From contig NC_092405.1 in NCBI RefSeq assembly GCF_009017415.1, forward strand, positions 1,612,001 through 1,676,000: a stretch of 64,000 nucleotides of DNA, read 5' to 3'. Shown piece by piece: positions 23,640 through 35,419 of this stretch. Within the stretch, counting starts at the first letter, position 1, and every line of letters starts with the position of its first letter. The stretch is from Aspergillus flavus (taxonomy: Eukaryota; Ascomycota; Eurotiomycetes; Eurotiales; Aspergillaceae). Under the pieces are notes generated by a model. That model was not told the origin of the DNA. It was given only the letters and a program-made list of their open reading frames with translations, and ran no database searches. The translations under genes and the position numbers were made by a program.

Positions 23640-24801
23640 TCACAACAGCTTGAATCTAGCAGCAATAGTGCAACACACGACTATGAACGCGATGAAGCAA
23701 CCCACAATCCCAAAGAACCAGGTCAGTCCAGGCACATCCTGACCAGGAACTGTAACGTTCATTCCAAAAAGTCCAGTCACCATATGCAACGGAACGAAGA
23801 TTGTGGCCAAGACGGTCACCTTGCTGAGGACTTCGTTGATGTTCAGACTCAAGCGTAGGTTATTGGCACTGATCTGCGCGAGGCAGTTTGACTGCGAGCG
23901 ACCGACGATCTCATCAAAGTGCGCCAGACTCGACATGGTGGTTACCAGATGGTCCTGCACATCGCCCAGATACATGATGAGATCACCATCGGGAAAGACG
24001 GGCTGTTTGTCTTTGGCCTGACACCGCTTGACGAAGCCATTCAGGACGTCCACCTTCCCGCTCAGAGCGCGGATAAGATAGGTGATCTTTTTGCGGAGAT
24101 TTTCGGCACGAGGGATGAGGGATTTGACGTCGTCTACACGAGCGATGAAGACTTGATCCTCGATGGATTCAGACTCACGTTCCACGGCTTGCATGTACGG
24201 TTCAAAGCTGTCGATGATATCGTCTCTGTGTAATAATGTTAGGGATGTATCGAATTTATGGAAGGCACGAGACGTACATCAGGGCATAACAGACCCAATC
24301 ACCTGACAAGATGGATGGATCAGGGAGACGGCGGATTCGATCTCTGACTCGACGTATGTGTCCATTTCCACTAGGAGAGAAGGTCACTGCCCCATTCTTG
24401 AAGACGAGGATGTAACACCCGGCAGAGGAAGGGGTGGACCAGAAAATGCTTGCCGGAGACCTAGCTCTTCCCTTCTCTTCACTTTCATCTGCAAAGGTCA
24501 CCAAAGTCTGAAACGAGATTAGATAGTAGTTTCGAAAGACCTCGACCTTCTCTCTTGGCTCACGCATGGTGATATCTTCCGCCGTCAGAGGGTGGATAGA
24601 CAGTGCCTGAGATACAATGTCGACATCCTGCTCGGTGGCATCGCAAATGTCCAGCCACCAAACATTCCCTTCAGTCCTCTCGCTCTCCTGCAAGTGCGTG
24701 ATAAACTGGTCGGAGAAGATCTCCTCCCAGTTGGAAGAGGAAACGACCTGTTGAGTCTGCGAAGAGAAATAGCTGAACCGTGGAGCCTCGTCGGAATGCA
24801 T
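23640..24801 (-). CDS. CorA-like divalent metal transporter
   Basis: Two exons (24278..24801, 23640..24225) with a 52-bp intron give 369 aa. The start is the ATG at 24801; an in-frame stop lies just upstream. The N-terminal half is the cytosolic domain (VWWLDICDATEQDV, HPLTAEDITMREPREKVEVF), followed by a long helical stalk (about 190-300). Near the C-terminus is the pore signature GMN at about 329-331 after TM1, then TM2 and a short tail. The family (bacterial CorA, yeast Alr1 and Mnr2) carries Mg2+ and related ions as pentamers. The protein is short for a fungal member because the usual long N-terminal extension is absent, so an unseen upstream exon remains possible. Confidence 0.9.
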
Positions 24802-26559
24802 TTTCAAAACTCAAAGCAATGCTCTCTTGGTAACGCTTTGATCATACTTTGATAATCATCTAGGAAATATCTGTCGGGCCCGGAACAGCTGGGGACGACA
24901 GCGAAGGTGCAGCAAAGTTAACCCATCGAAGAACGATAGACATCGAATAGGTCTGAAGTGGAACCGAAGAGAATACAACGGAGATTTTCATATAGGAATG
25001 CTGGATACCCAACAACTTCATTAAGGCTGATGTGTATGTCTGGCACTGGCGGTTTCCTACACCGAGAGAAGGGGGAAGAAGGGAAATAAAGGGTTGGGAA
25101 ATAACTTGGAAGAAAACGGCCCTAAAAGCGAAGGTCAAGAGACAAATGGGGCCCTCGGAGGCAGCCGTATGAAGCGTGGTTACATGCAGGAATCCGAACT
25201 TCCGACTTGGTATTTCATGGCATCCATGGCATCCATGGTATCCTCGGTTGCAGTTGATTTTGTTACGACATCGCTGACTACCTAGAGGAAATAAATGTAG
25301 AAATTCTCTTCCCTTTCCATCCTCCAAAACATCGAGTTTCAGCATATAACATTATCGATCGAGTCCTGGCTTCATTAGAACACAACGTTACAATGTGGGT
25401 GCCTATGAAGGATCCCAGCATAAAAATTTTTAATACAGCAAAGCGGAGTGACATTCGGGAAGACTCCGTCTCCGTCTGGCCGCCCCCCATTTGATGGGGT
25501 AACCAAGTGGGTCATCTGCCTTATAGGGCTGAGTGCACACAGTACTCAAGGTAATGGATGAACCAGAGCCAAGTGGAATATGCGATGTACTCCGTACAGA
25601 GCAGTGCACGAATCAGATGTATTGCATAATTAATCCGTTATATGCTGCTGAGTTGGAAGACAGATATTGTGCATGGACAGAAACCGGTGTGAAAGTGTAA
25701 AACTCTGTAGGGCTTCTTGGCTGTGGAGACCAAGAATGTCGATGCCTAGTCGACGTAAGGGGGACCTTGGGCGCGGCATACTGCGTGGAAGACACCGGGG
25801 CTCGTTCCTCGAGCAATTTGTAACTCGGCTAATGCTAGAAGTTGATATTGTTGATGCCGGTCTCACGCTTTTCCCTGAGAGCTTGAGTCCCAGGCCCATC
25901 TCACGCGTCGAGACCTACTCGCTAACCCGGCATAGCAGGCATAGAATGAACATCCAAAATCGGAAACAGATGTTGAGCGAGTGCCGGGAGTGGCATTTGA
26001 CTCCTTGCCATATTAATTGACGTTGAACATTTTCGGACTTTCGTGTCAATGTAGATTATTTATCATGGTAATGGATAATATGATGGGATAACGCCTGCAT
26101 TTGAGTAGTGTTAATATTACGAAGCTTCATAAGTACAAGTATATCCAAATGGGCTGCATTGAGTAAGCTGCCTATCTCATTTAGAACCGCACTCCGAGTC
26201 ATATCAAGCCGGGAAAGGTCGCGGCCCCTTATAAGGTCTTCATGCCAGAGAAGTTGCTGGATCCACATCGTCTTTTCGGCGGGAGCTATGGGCTTTGTTC
26301 TTACCGACTATATAGTTTCCAGGCTACCAAGATATTCATGATCGACGTGTTTGTGTCACCTTGATGGCTGTCAGTCAGGCGGCTGAAGTGGGCAGAATGA
26401 CAGGCAACACGAATACCTGTCAGCTTCATATCTACTGGGCTCTTCAAAAGCACAGCTAATTTGTATTATGAGCACTCAAGGAGACTCACAATACATCATC
26501 AGAATTCACTTTTATTCAAGTACCCGGATTACTGCGCAGTGTCACGAAAAGCGAGCAGA
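24802..26559. other. Long intergenic region
   Basis: About 1.76 kb between two divergent starts (CorA and the Gpi13-like gene). Frames up to 160 codons occur but lack domains and convincing coding composition. A small tandem repeat of a GGCATCCAT-like unit lies near 25218-25240. No transposon feature was recognised. Confidence 0.45.
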
Positions 26560-29481
26560 ATGGCGACCAGGAGTGCCCGGTGGGCTGATCCTGTGCTTTT
26601 TGCTTGGATTCTGCAAGCCTTATTGATAACTCTTAAAGCTTTGGAGTGACTCCGCATTTTACTAATTCTTCATCGCCTCATTGCAGACTCGTTCATACAG
26701 TGGGGCTCTACTTTTTTTGCTAAGGGCTTCCTGTTGTCACGAAGAGTGCTGGAAAAGTCCAGCGCCTGTAGCCGTCCTCTACTACCAGGATTCCCAAGAT
26801 ATGAATCCCCCCATCTTCAATCTACTCAGAGTGGATGTTGGATGCCCAGATCCTTCGACAAAGCCGTGATCCTGGTTATCGATGCGCTACGATACGACTT
26901 CGCGGTGCCACCTGCACCACAGTCGTCTGGAAAAGACGCTTATCAGCCTTTCCATAATGCTCTTACCATACTACACGAGAAAGCAACGCAAGAGCCCCAA
27001 AATGCAGTTCTCTTCCCCTTCATTGCGGATCCTCCTACAACAACCTTGCAGCGGTTGAAAGGACTAACAACAGGAACACTGCCAACATTTATCGAGGCTG
27101 GTGCCAATTTTGCCGGTTCCGCGCTTTTAGAGGATAATCTCGTGACGCAACTACAGAATGCAGGAAAAAGGCTGGTGCATCTCGGGGACGATACATGGAC
27201 AAAGCTGTTTCCGAGTCAGTTCCTACCCAATCTATCTCGAGCGTACGATTCCTTCCTCGTTGCCGACCTCCACACGGTCGACCAGGGCGTGGAGGAACAC
27301 CTTATACCGCTCATTAACCATCACCAAGATGAATGGGATGTGATTTTTGGCCATTTTTTAGGCGTCGATCACGTTGGTCATCGATTCGGCCCCGCGCATC
27401 CTGAAATGTCCAAGAAGCTGAAGGACATGGACCGCGTCATAACAGATGTTGTCAACTCTATCGACGAAAACACGCTACTTGTCGTTCTGGGCGATCATGG
27501 AATGGATAAACATGGAAACCATGGAGGCGAAACTGAGAATGAGGTACAGGCGACGTTGTGGATGTATACTCAGCGCAGGTATTTTGGTCATTTGCTGGTG
27601 CATCCACAAGAGCTGGCCTCGTATCTGAACAAATCAGCCGTCTACCAAATAGATATTGTCCCGACCTTGTCGCTTCTTCTGGGAATCCCCATTCCCTTCA
27701 ATAGCCTAGGGAGTCCTATCAAAGAGGCTTTCCTTGGAGCAGCCGGAGATAACTGGGGGCAACTGGTGCGCGCATATATGCTATCATTTGCGCAAATTGA
27801 ACGATTCCACCAAGAATATTCAATAGCAGAGGAGAATGCACGGCATGCCGAAGAGCACAACCATACGAATTTTCTCCGATATATCCCTGGGGAAGAACTT
27901 GATTTTCAGGACCAAGAGATTCTGAAGACATTATACCACGAATTATGGGATTACCAAGGAAAGATCTTGCAACGTTACAAAAGCATATGGGTACAGTTCA
28001 ATATGGCTCACATTATAGAGGGGTTGGTAATTTTGTTATCTGGAGCCGTCGCACTGTTACTTCGTGTTTGCGCGTGGGACCAATGCAATCTCATCCCCAG
28101 TGCTTCTTCCAGGACAATTAAAATGGGCACTGCAGCATTCATAGCCATTTATTTGATCCATATTGCCATAGTAAAGCCAGAGAAATCTCGCATGTCGGAT
28201 GGAGTGATCGTGGGGGCTACGATGAGTAGTATTACGTTATTCATCTGTCAATTTCATCTGTTTGGGATGATCCGGGTATCCACAAAATCTCAAATGCCGA
28301 CCTTCTGGGACATAATGGCGATTGCGCTTACTATTCTGCTCTCTATCGGGTTTGCGTCCAATTCATACACTGTATGGGAAAACCAGACAGTACTCACATT
28401 CCTCGCAACATTTGGTATATGTACCATTTTAATGTCTAATAGGACCTTGGACAGAAGGAAGAATATGCTAGGGGCTCTACTCTCTATATCATTCATGGTA
28501 CTGGTCAGGATGGTGTCACTAAGTCGTTATTGTCGGGAAGAGCAACTTCCATCTTGCGTAACGACTTACCATCGCCTGGGTAACACCATGGGCTGGAGAC
28601 TGCTCATCCCATATCTGATAGCCATACTCATTCCAATGGCCACTCGAATAGCCTTCGGTTCAGACTTGATATCTCAAGACCTAGGGGTTTGGGCATGGTG
28701 TCACATTGGTATGCCCATGGCACTTTGCTTCAATGCTGTCTATTGGTCCCTCGATTCTGCCAACAGGATTGGTTGGCTTGAAGGTAGACATTCCAATATG
28801 CTATCTAAGGGGCTTCACATTTTCTTTTCTCAGTCCACTCTCGTCATTGCGATCGCTGGCAGTGGAATGGCTCTCACCTCAAAATGGACCACGATCATGA
28901 CTCCTGTTCGATATAATATGATCATCACTACATTTATATTGGTTATCAGCATTTTGGTGAGTGGCCCAATGGCAGGTGGTTCCTTGCCCATATTATATTT
29001 CCAGATCCTAGGCCTACGCAAACTGCTCAATCACTCTCGCAACTATACTATCGGACCTACAATTCCTGCACTTTTAGGAACTCTCCACTTCTTTGGCACC
29101 GGACATAATGCAACCCTCTCCAGCATCCAATGGAAAGCTGCTTATATCCTATCACAGGATCTTTCCTACCCATGGTCCCCGTTGCTTGTGACCCTTAACA
29201 CTTTTGCTGGCCCAATTGTCGCTGCATTTTCGATCCCTCTAACCATAACACGAGATGGACACTCACGGGGAATGCATCCTGTAGCCAAATCATACGCAAT
29301 TCATGTTTTGGTTTACTCGGTATGGGCGTTGTCAGCGGCAGTATGGGCTAGTGTCCTACGACGCCACCTTATGCTATATGCTATATTCTGCCCTCGATTC
29401 TTGATGGCCGGGGCCTTACTGCTGATAATCGATGTTATTGCGATAATAATTTCATTGATCACTGCAGTGGATACTAAATGA
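26560..29481 (+). CDS. gpi13: GPI ethanolamine phosphate transferase 3-like (Gpi13/PIG-O), 5' frameshift
   Basis: The enzyme adds ethanolamine phosphate to the third mannose of the GPI precursor in the ER lumen. The long frame holds the alkaline-phosphatase-like domain: VILVIDALRYDF, ADPPTTTLQRLKGLTTGTLP with the Thr nucleophile, HFLGVDHVGH, LGDHGMDKHGNHGG, then many membrane segments to the C-terminus. The N-terminus is a problem. A first exon 26560..26645 (MATRSARWADPVLFAWILQ...) joins over a 41-bp intron (26646..26686, TACTAAT branch) to LVHTVGLYFF, but a run of seven T at 26712..26718 shifts the frame before AKGFLLSRRVLE. Six T would give one protein of 959 aa. As printed, the first ATG of the long frame is 26842, which would drop the N-terminal anchor. 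A sequencing error or a very young mutation is likely. The gene is shorter than recalled fungal Gpi13 (about 1000-1060 aa). Confidence 0.85.
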
Positions 29482-29704
29482 AGGACAGGGTTCTCAAGGA
29501 ATCAAAACACTAAGCAATCAAACAAACACTCATGTCGGAAGACACCTGGTCACCAGTCATTCCCGACAAAAACGAAAATCCCACAGTGACTCTCTGGTTG
29601 TCGGAAATAGTGACCCACTTGGTAGCAGTTGGGTCAGAAAAAGCATCCAACCCAATCTAATCCAGCATATCCATTCCAGGAAGCGGCGCATAAAACCTGG
29701 TTGG

Positions 29705-30032
29705 CTAGCACCAGTGTGTGTAGCATGCCTTCTCGAGAAAAAGCACCTAGTCAGTTGTTTCCGTTCTAAATATTGAGAATCTAGCCGACTCACGCGACGG
29801 CATCTTTCGTTATGTTTTCCGCAAGACTATCAAATCACCGTTAGTACAATTCTGGGTACAACGTGATGGGAGGGTTCTCTACCCTAAGACACTTATTATA
29901 TCGAGTGACATCGCGGCAATAGTTCGGAGCAGCTTCAGCATCCGTCGAGACAGAATCATCTGTGTCCGTCTCTGCTGGAGCAGCAATAGCCAAGGCTGCA
30001 AATAGAAGGGCCAAGGGTATGTAGATCTTCAT
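29705..30032 (-). CDS. Small secreted cysteine-rich protein
   Basis: Three exons (29883..30032, 29794..29826, 29705..29746) with 56- and 47-bp introns join in phase to 74 aa ending in a stop right after a final Cys. Residues 1-19 form a clear signal peptide (MKIYIPLALLFAALAIAAPA). A short acidic, Asp/Thr/Ser-rich propeptide-like stretch follows. A basic core then carries six cysteines at 39, 48, 52, 59, 69 and 74 (spacing x8, x3, x6, x9, x4). An even cysteine number suggests three disulfides. The CxxxC element plus late Cys pair recall cysteine-stabilised alpha-beta peptides, but the pattern was not matched to a named family. All donors and acceptors are canonical GT-AG. Role unknown: an antimicrobial, effector-like or signalling peptide are all possible. 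It is convergent with the Gpi13-like gene. Confidence 0.65.
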
Positions 30033-32401
30033 TTTAAGGAGAGAAAATGGAATCAATGGATTCTCCTAATAGCTAGCAGGTCTGGCCTTGAAGTCTCGGT
30101 GTTAAGATGATATAGAAGTCCCTAAAGCATGAGCCCACATACTTATAGTCAAAGCTCTAAGACATCCCATGCTCAGACAGAAGGAAACGCGGGGAAGCAA
30201 ACGCTTGAATGTAACATATAAGCTGACATTGTTGTATGCTAAATGCAGCTTAATGCGCGCGGCCGTCTGTATCAATTCATTAACAAGGGGCAATACGTTC
30301 CGGATAGGGGCCCAAGCCATACATAGCCACCCTTGTGCAGCCTGTCCTCCTGGTAGCCTCCAATCACGATACCTCCGTGTCAATATGGGATGATATTATA
30401 AGTGACATCGCGTGTCAGAGCTTCCCCGCTTCAATATCAAATGCCTTTCTGGAGAGACTTTCTACGGTATGACCTAGGACAAACGGCATCTAGGTCTATA
30501 GCACTTCAAATCTTGTTCAACTGTGTCTGACACTGCAACAAAGTGGCTAGACAATCTCATTTCTTAATTTGTCACTCCACAAATCCGAAAGTGTTTCTCT
30601 ATCTGTCCAAGCCGTCGACTCATTGGCGTTGTCACCGCTCCGAAGAGCATCAGGTCCTATAGTCGAAGTACAGGTAGCATCATCATCTCATCTATCGAGC
30701 CTTGGACACTTTCGACGGACACCAAGGATGACCACGCAACTTCGATTCACCTAAGATACAGTTATTTCTATAGGTGGAAGCCACTCTTTCCTCACAATAT
30801 TACTTCCACTCTTGGTTTAGTCCAGATAATGTGAAAATTGGTGGACTTACAGTCGGTGAACTTTCCGTAGGTAAAATAGCCTTTGCGGATCGCAGCAGAC
30901 ATTCTGCTTGAGGTTTCCGAGTCTTTAAGTAAATGCTTTGCCATAGCAGCGATCCTTCTTGCACTGGGTGAGAGTCCCCGTTTCTCTCGTCCGTATCTAC
31001 ATCTGCGATAATCAGGGAGGCTCACTCGAAAAGTTCACTCGCGCGAGTTTACGGCGGATACTACCTTCGAACGCGACGTTAATTCGCGTTTTAGATTGAT
31101 GGCTACATATCATATGATAAGACGCCCAGATATTTTGTACGACAAATGTCGTATATGTATCCCTTTTCGAAGATCTAGACGGTCGTCGAATCTGACATCG
31201 CGGAGAATTAGATGTCTTGGCCAGGGGCAAACTCCGAGACATTGGCCAAGTCATCAGACACCCCTTGTGGTGCAATGTTAGATGAGGCTCACTGACAGTA
31301 TCCCTATTCTGGATGTATACTATGGTTATGCAAAACAAGAAATTAACACTAGTATAGCATATATACAGATCCTCATGCCACCGAAGTAAGAAGTATGTAT
31401 GTACATACATATCGCGTCACACACAAAGTAAAAAGCAAATCGAAATGTCGGCATACTGCGTGTCAGACTCCTGAGAAGACAAGTGCAGTACGATTGAGAC
31501 TGTTTTCACTCACAACGTTCTGTATCCAGACTACGTTCGGATTTCGGGCTGTACTACTGAGCCCCGGTTCACTCCCCTAGAAGTAGTATCCACATTGTCT
31601 GCTGCAAGTCCATCGAAGCAGACTTCGATCCACCCTGACATATAGATACAGTGCACTTCTAATCAGAGAGAAGTGTTGTGGTTATATGAAGTCATTGCCA
31701 TAACGTAATAGCAACAATAGTACGTGGCTTTATCACAGACCAGCAAGATATAGAAAAGAAGGAGAATGAGATATGCCACAAAAAGAGGGTTTAGCTAGTG
31801 ATGAAAGGTACAACAGAGTTGTTCAACACCGGAAATTATAAGTGTATAAAGTATTCTAAGTAATTCAAGAGGCATTTCTGATTTCTGATTCTAATTTGGA
31901 TGGATGCCCTATCGAATATTCCCCATTGCAGTCGGCACATCTAGGTCTGATACCTGGAAAGCAGCGGCACTGGCCATAGTACCTGCACTTCATTCATTCT
32001 TTGCATGACCAAGTGACGAAATCCGACTGGATATATCAGATCGGTCCGGCCAATAGCACCCTGGGATGAATTGGAAATGGACATTGGACAGATAGGCAGC
32101 ATTATGTATTCAAGAAACACACAATTCATTGATGGCCACGAGCGCGATCCACTACAGGCACAGGTCCGCATGTCTCAGTTGCATCGCCACGATTCTGGAC
32201 CTCGTTATCTTCCATACCTAGATCGGCTAAGCCCGAGTGCATATGTGACACTGAGGAACAATGATGGTCCGTTTTAAACAACGTCGAACAAAGGGTATCG
32301 GGATGTGCCGGGCCGGTTGAACAGGGATGTCGGAACATCCTGAGCATGTTAGATAAGGGTGCCGAAGGGTGCCGGGCTACGGTTATAAAGAGATGAACTT
32401 T
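30033..32401. other. Gene-poor region
   Basis: About 2.4 kb without a supportable gene. Minus-strand frames at 31410-30792 have some basic, coding-like segments (about 31080-30870) that continue across a frame change, perhaps decayed coding sequence, but no family was recognised. An 18-bp perfect palindrome made of ATGT/ACAT units lies at 31394..31411. Confidence 0.4.
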
Positions 32402-32404
32402 GTG

Positions 32405-32864
32405 TACCTAACTCCTGAACCCGTTCCGACCATGCGAGGGCTCACCAACCTTCCAAGAAGAATACCGGGGCAGCTACGTACCAAAAGTTATCGACACAGG
32501 ATATGGTCTCCAAGTTGTGGCGCCAGATACTCCATACGTGGCAGCGGCCGGTCCAAACAAGTTATACTTCATCGACACCCGGTTCGATCCTGAGACTGTA
32601 AAGCACGTGAAGGAACAAATTGAGAAAGCAACCGTGCCGAACACAGAGGAGTACGTCGCCATAGACGATGTTTCGGCTACGGCGGAATTGAAAAACTCTG
32701 TGACAGGTGAAACGACATTCGTTTTTGACCCCCTCTATGCCAGGGTGCTGTTTGCAAGGGGAATGAACAGACACAACCCAGAGCTTAAACTGCCTGACCA
32801 TGGGGCCCTCGGCGATTGGTTGGTGACCTACGACCTAGACAATATACGTACGAAGCGGGCTTGA
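32405..32864 (+). pseudogene. Unrecognised coding remnant
   Basis: A + strand frame with strong coding character opens after a stop near 32403 and runs to a TGA at 32862..32864. It includes QEEYRGSYVPKVIDTGYGL, PNKLYFIDTRFDPETVKHVK, TGETTFVFDPLYARVLFARG and LPDHGALGDWLVTYDLDNI. No in-frame ATG stands near its beginning, and it ends abruptly. A different frame just downstream (about 32860-33025) also reads like protein, so a frameshift or lost splice may separate two parts of one gene. I do not recognise the family. It may be an internal exon, a fragment or a decayed gene. Confidence 0.4.
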
Positions 32865-33056
32865 GTTCTGCTACGATTTTAGCTGTTACTCCAACTAGGA
32901 CTGTATACGGCAGTGCAATGGCAACTGTCGGATCTGCCACCATTATAGAGTTGACAATACGGCGGACTCACCCCACCTATTTCAACCTTGGTTGGCAGGT
33001 TGATGTTGCTTTCCCATTCATATAGGCATATATTGAGCACAAATATATCAAACTGC

Positions 33057-33250
33057 CCATCCGGGCATTATGTGACTTCAAATTAGGGTTATATGAGGGA
33101 AAACCCTAAAATGGCAGTGGTGTTATAGCTTTGGGCTTCGCGCAATTGTATGCTTCAGGGTTGACCCTAAGCGCGAATCATACCACTAGACCATCCGGGC
33201 GGTGGATATTTGGACCCTCAATTTAAGACTATATAAGGGAAAAACCTGAG
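33057..33250 (-). tRNA. Half tRNA-Pro(AGG) pseudogene with a duplicated 5' flank
   Basis: Read on the minus strand, 33200..33139 gives the 5' half of a tRNA-Pro: GCCCGGA acceptor strand, TG, a D arm with the typical GTCTAGTGGTATGAT, and an anticodon stem CGCGC with anticodon AGG at 33168..33166. An intron-like insert of about 20 nt follows, then the closing stem GCGCG (33143..33139). The T arm and 3' acceptor strand are missing. About 134 bp away (33066..33057) the first ten bases of the same tRNA recur. Both copies are preceded, in tRNA orientation, by a similar flank containing a TTTTCCC and TATATA-like block. This is a decayed tandem duplication of a tRNA gene end, not a working tRNA. Confidence 0.6.
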
Positions 33251-33870
33251 ATGTTACAATCCGTGCCTTATGTTCCACCTCTGGAGGCATTCTTTGGCTC
33301 TTCATAATCATGGCATCACCGTAGACCCGCTAGCATTACATGTTTTATGTTTTTGATTTTACCTGCGCTGTCTATATAGCACTTCTAACATAGAGGCGTA
33401 AGAGGAAATAGTTATATTATTTGATCTATGTATTTGTTTTCATTCTTAGACAGGCATGCCAAATTGCTGCTTCAACTAATCCTGGTACAAAGTATCTGAA
33501 GTCATAGCCAGGATATATATCTTCACTTTTTCGGAATGCCCAGACGCTATATAAAGCACCTGACTGTTTTCATTTGATACGTAGACTACCCATCACTACC
33601 GATTCTTCTCGGAGCTGGTGTTATTGCTTATATCTTGACAACTGTCACGTCAAACACAGACTTTCTGATTGCTCACTCCCTTGTCTGTCGACAGTTGTCT
33701 ACGAACGCAAGGGGAAAATACTCCGTGTACAAGAATAGTAACGGTATTGATATTACGACTAGTACAGACCCTTACCTAGCAGGATCGACACGTGACCCGT
33801 TATCGATAGCACAGCACTAGCGTCAAACGATCGCGACTGCGACGGACAATGAAGTCGGCGCGATGGGGAA
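33251..33870. other. Upstream region of the Fta4 gene
   Basis: About 620 bp, AT-rich, with no gene recognised. It includes the presumed Fta4 promoter; two short out-of-frame ATGs (33849 and 33863) lie just before the chosen start. Confidence 0.4.
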
Positions 33871-34823
33871 ATGGACTCAACGCGTACCATTTCCGAACTG
33901 AAATCCTCCTTCATCCGGGCGCAGGTGCGCATCCTATCCGAAAGCCTCGAGGCGCCCGAGGATTGGAGAAGCTATGCCGCTGCCTCGGAGGAGGATGACC
34001 TGAGCGATAAGGTGGTCGGGGATGTCCTACAAAAATGTACGGTTCGTGGAATACCTGCTTGGCTACGGTCGTGGTCCTGTGCTATTGACTGCGTTTGGAG
34101 CTCCATGTTGATCTGGCATTCTTTTTTTCCTTGCTAAATGGGCTGTAGTAAATAGCGCATTGAAGCAGCATAATCGCATCGTGTACTCCTCCCAGGCGAT
34201 CCAACATGTCGCACAGCAAATCGCAAGCCTCTACTGGACGTCCGTGAATGACGCGATACGTGATCAGAACTCATTTGAGAGAGGCATTGAGAAGACGGTC
34301 GATTTGTCCAACCATTTGTAAGTCGCAACTTTCTTAGACCTCCGTCTCTCCCGACCGCGAATGCCCCTACTCATCGACTGACGTGTACCAGGAATCTTAC
34401 ACAGCTCCCCGTGGAACTCGAGGACCAGTCCGCAAGCGAGGAAGAACGTCTCAGGTTAGATTACAATGTGGTGATTTGGGTTTCATCCGGCTGACAGGAG
34501 GCGGTTACAGGTATCAGAAGTTACGGGAACGCCTGGTCACTCTCGACAACCAGCGACAGCAGCAACGACGGCGTCTGGAACAGTTACGCCGGTTACAACG
34601 CCTCTTGGAACCGTTTCAGGAACCACAGCAGAATATTCAGCCGAACCTAATTACTCGGGATGGCGAACTGGTGCAGGAATTGGAGAAGATGAGGATGCTC
34701 GTTGCGCGGGTGGGAGGTCGCATCCAGCATAGCAAGAAGCGTTTTGATAGTCAGGAGGATCCGGCTTCATATCAGTTGGACTCGGACCGAAAGCTGGAAG
34801 CTCTCCTTGACATGACGGGGTGA
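33871..34823 (+). CDS. fta4: Kinetochore Sim4 complex subunit Fta4
   Basis: Four exons (33871..34036, 34149..34317, 34392..34454, 34511..34823) join in phase to 236 aa, the usual size of fungal Fta4. The N-terminal segment SELKSSFIRAQVRILSESLEAPEDWR, the helical middle (AIQHVAQQIASLYW, FERGIEKTVDLSNHL, LPVELEDQSASEEERLRYQKLRERL) and the long C-terminal coiled coil (about 125-220) fit the Fta4/CENP-U-like family. The protein is part of the inner-kinetochore Sim4 (CCAN) complex that supports CENP-A chromatin and chromosome segregation. It is predicted nuclear. No promoter elements were recognised. Confidence 0.82.
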
Positions 34824-35419
34824 GGAATGTGATTGAACATGGTAAAAACAAAGGCGAGGAGGAAATTACAATGGCATCAAAGGTTGAAAGGAAACAAGGG
34901 AAACGGGGAAAAAGAAAGAAAGAAAGAAAAAAAAAAAAACAATCGAAATAATAAAAGAGAAAGAAAAATAATGAAATGTACGGGGCAAAAGCGGTCGAGG
35001 CTGTAATGATGACTCTAGATTTATGTAGATGTGAATGTAAATGTATGGAATGTCGACATAATCAGTAGATCTCAATCTTATCCTCCAAATGAGAAAGCGC
35101 GGTCCTAAATTTAACAGGGCCCATTACTTTCTTCAGCAGTGCAAGGGATGGAAGGTCATTGTAAGAAAATCACCGCAGCTGCACCACTCACAGAAGGTGC
35201 CAGTGAAGGTCAAACACAGAGGAGGAAAAGCAAAGGGACTCCCTACCTGCTCGGCTGCACTGCCTTGCAATATTTTTGTTCATACTATTCACTACCACCA
35301 ACACATTCACGCTTGTACGGAAGACCTTCATTCCTCCCCCTTGATTGTTAAGATATTGCTTAGATATCCTTGGGGATATTCCATGGGATCACCAGCCAAA
35401 CAGGACAGGGTTTCAAGAG
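34824..35419. other. Intergenic with a purine-rich tract
   Basis: About 600 bp. A G/A-rich run with a poly-A core spans roughly 34889..34970 and probably lies in the Fta4 3' region. Several upstream ATGs precede the next gene, one of which opens an out-of-frame 37-codon frame at 35383. Confidence 0.4.

Noticed and set aside
24860..25345. 161-codon minus-strand frame upstream of the CorA gene
   Set aside because: No recognisable domain, and it could not be joined in phase to the CorA exons.
30792..31410. Two overlapping minus-strand frames (77 and 132 codons)
   Set aside because: No ATG-started, domain-bearing protein could be built; only short coding-like parts remain.
31394..31411. 18-bp perfect palindrome
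   Set aside because: It is made of repeated ATGT/ACAT units and looks like a simple-sequence accident rather than an operator or transposon end.
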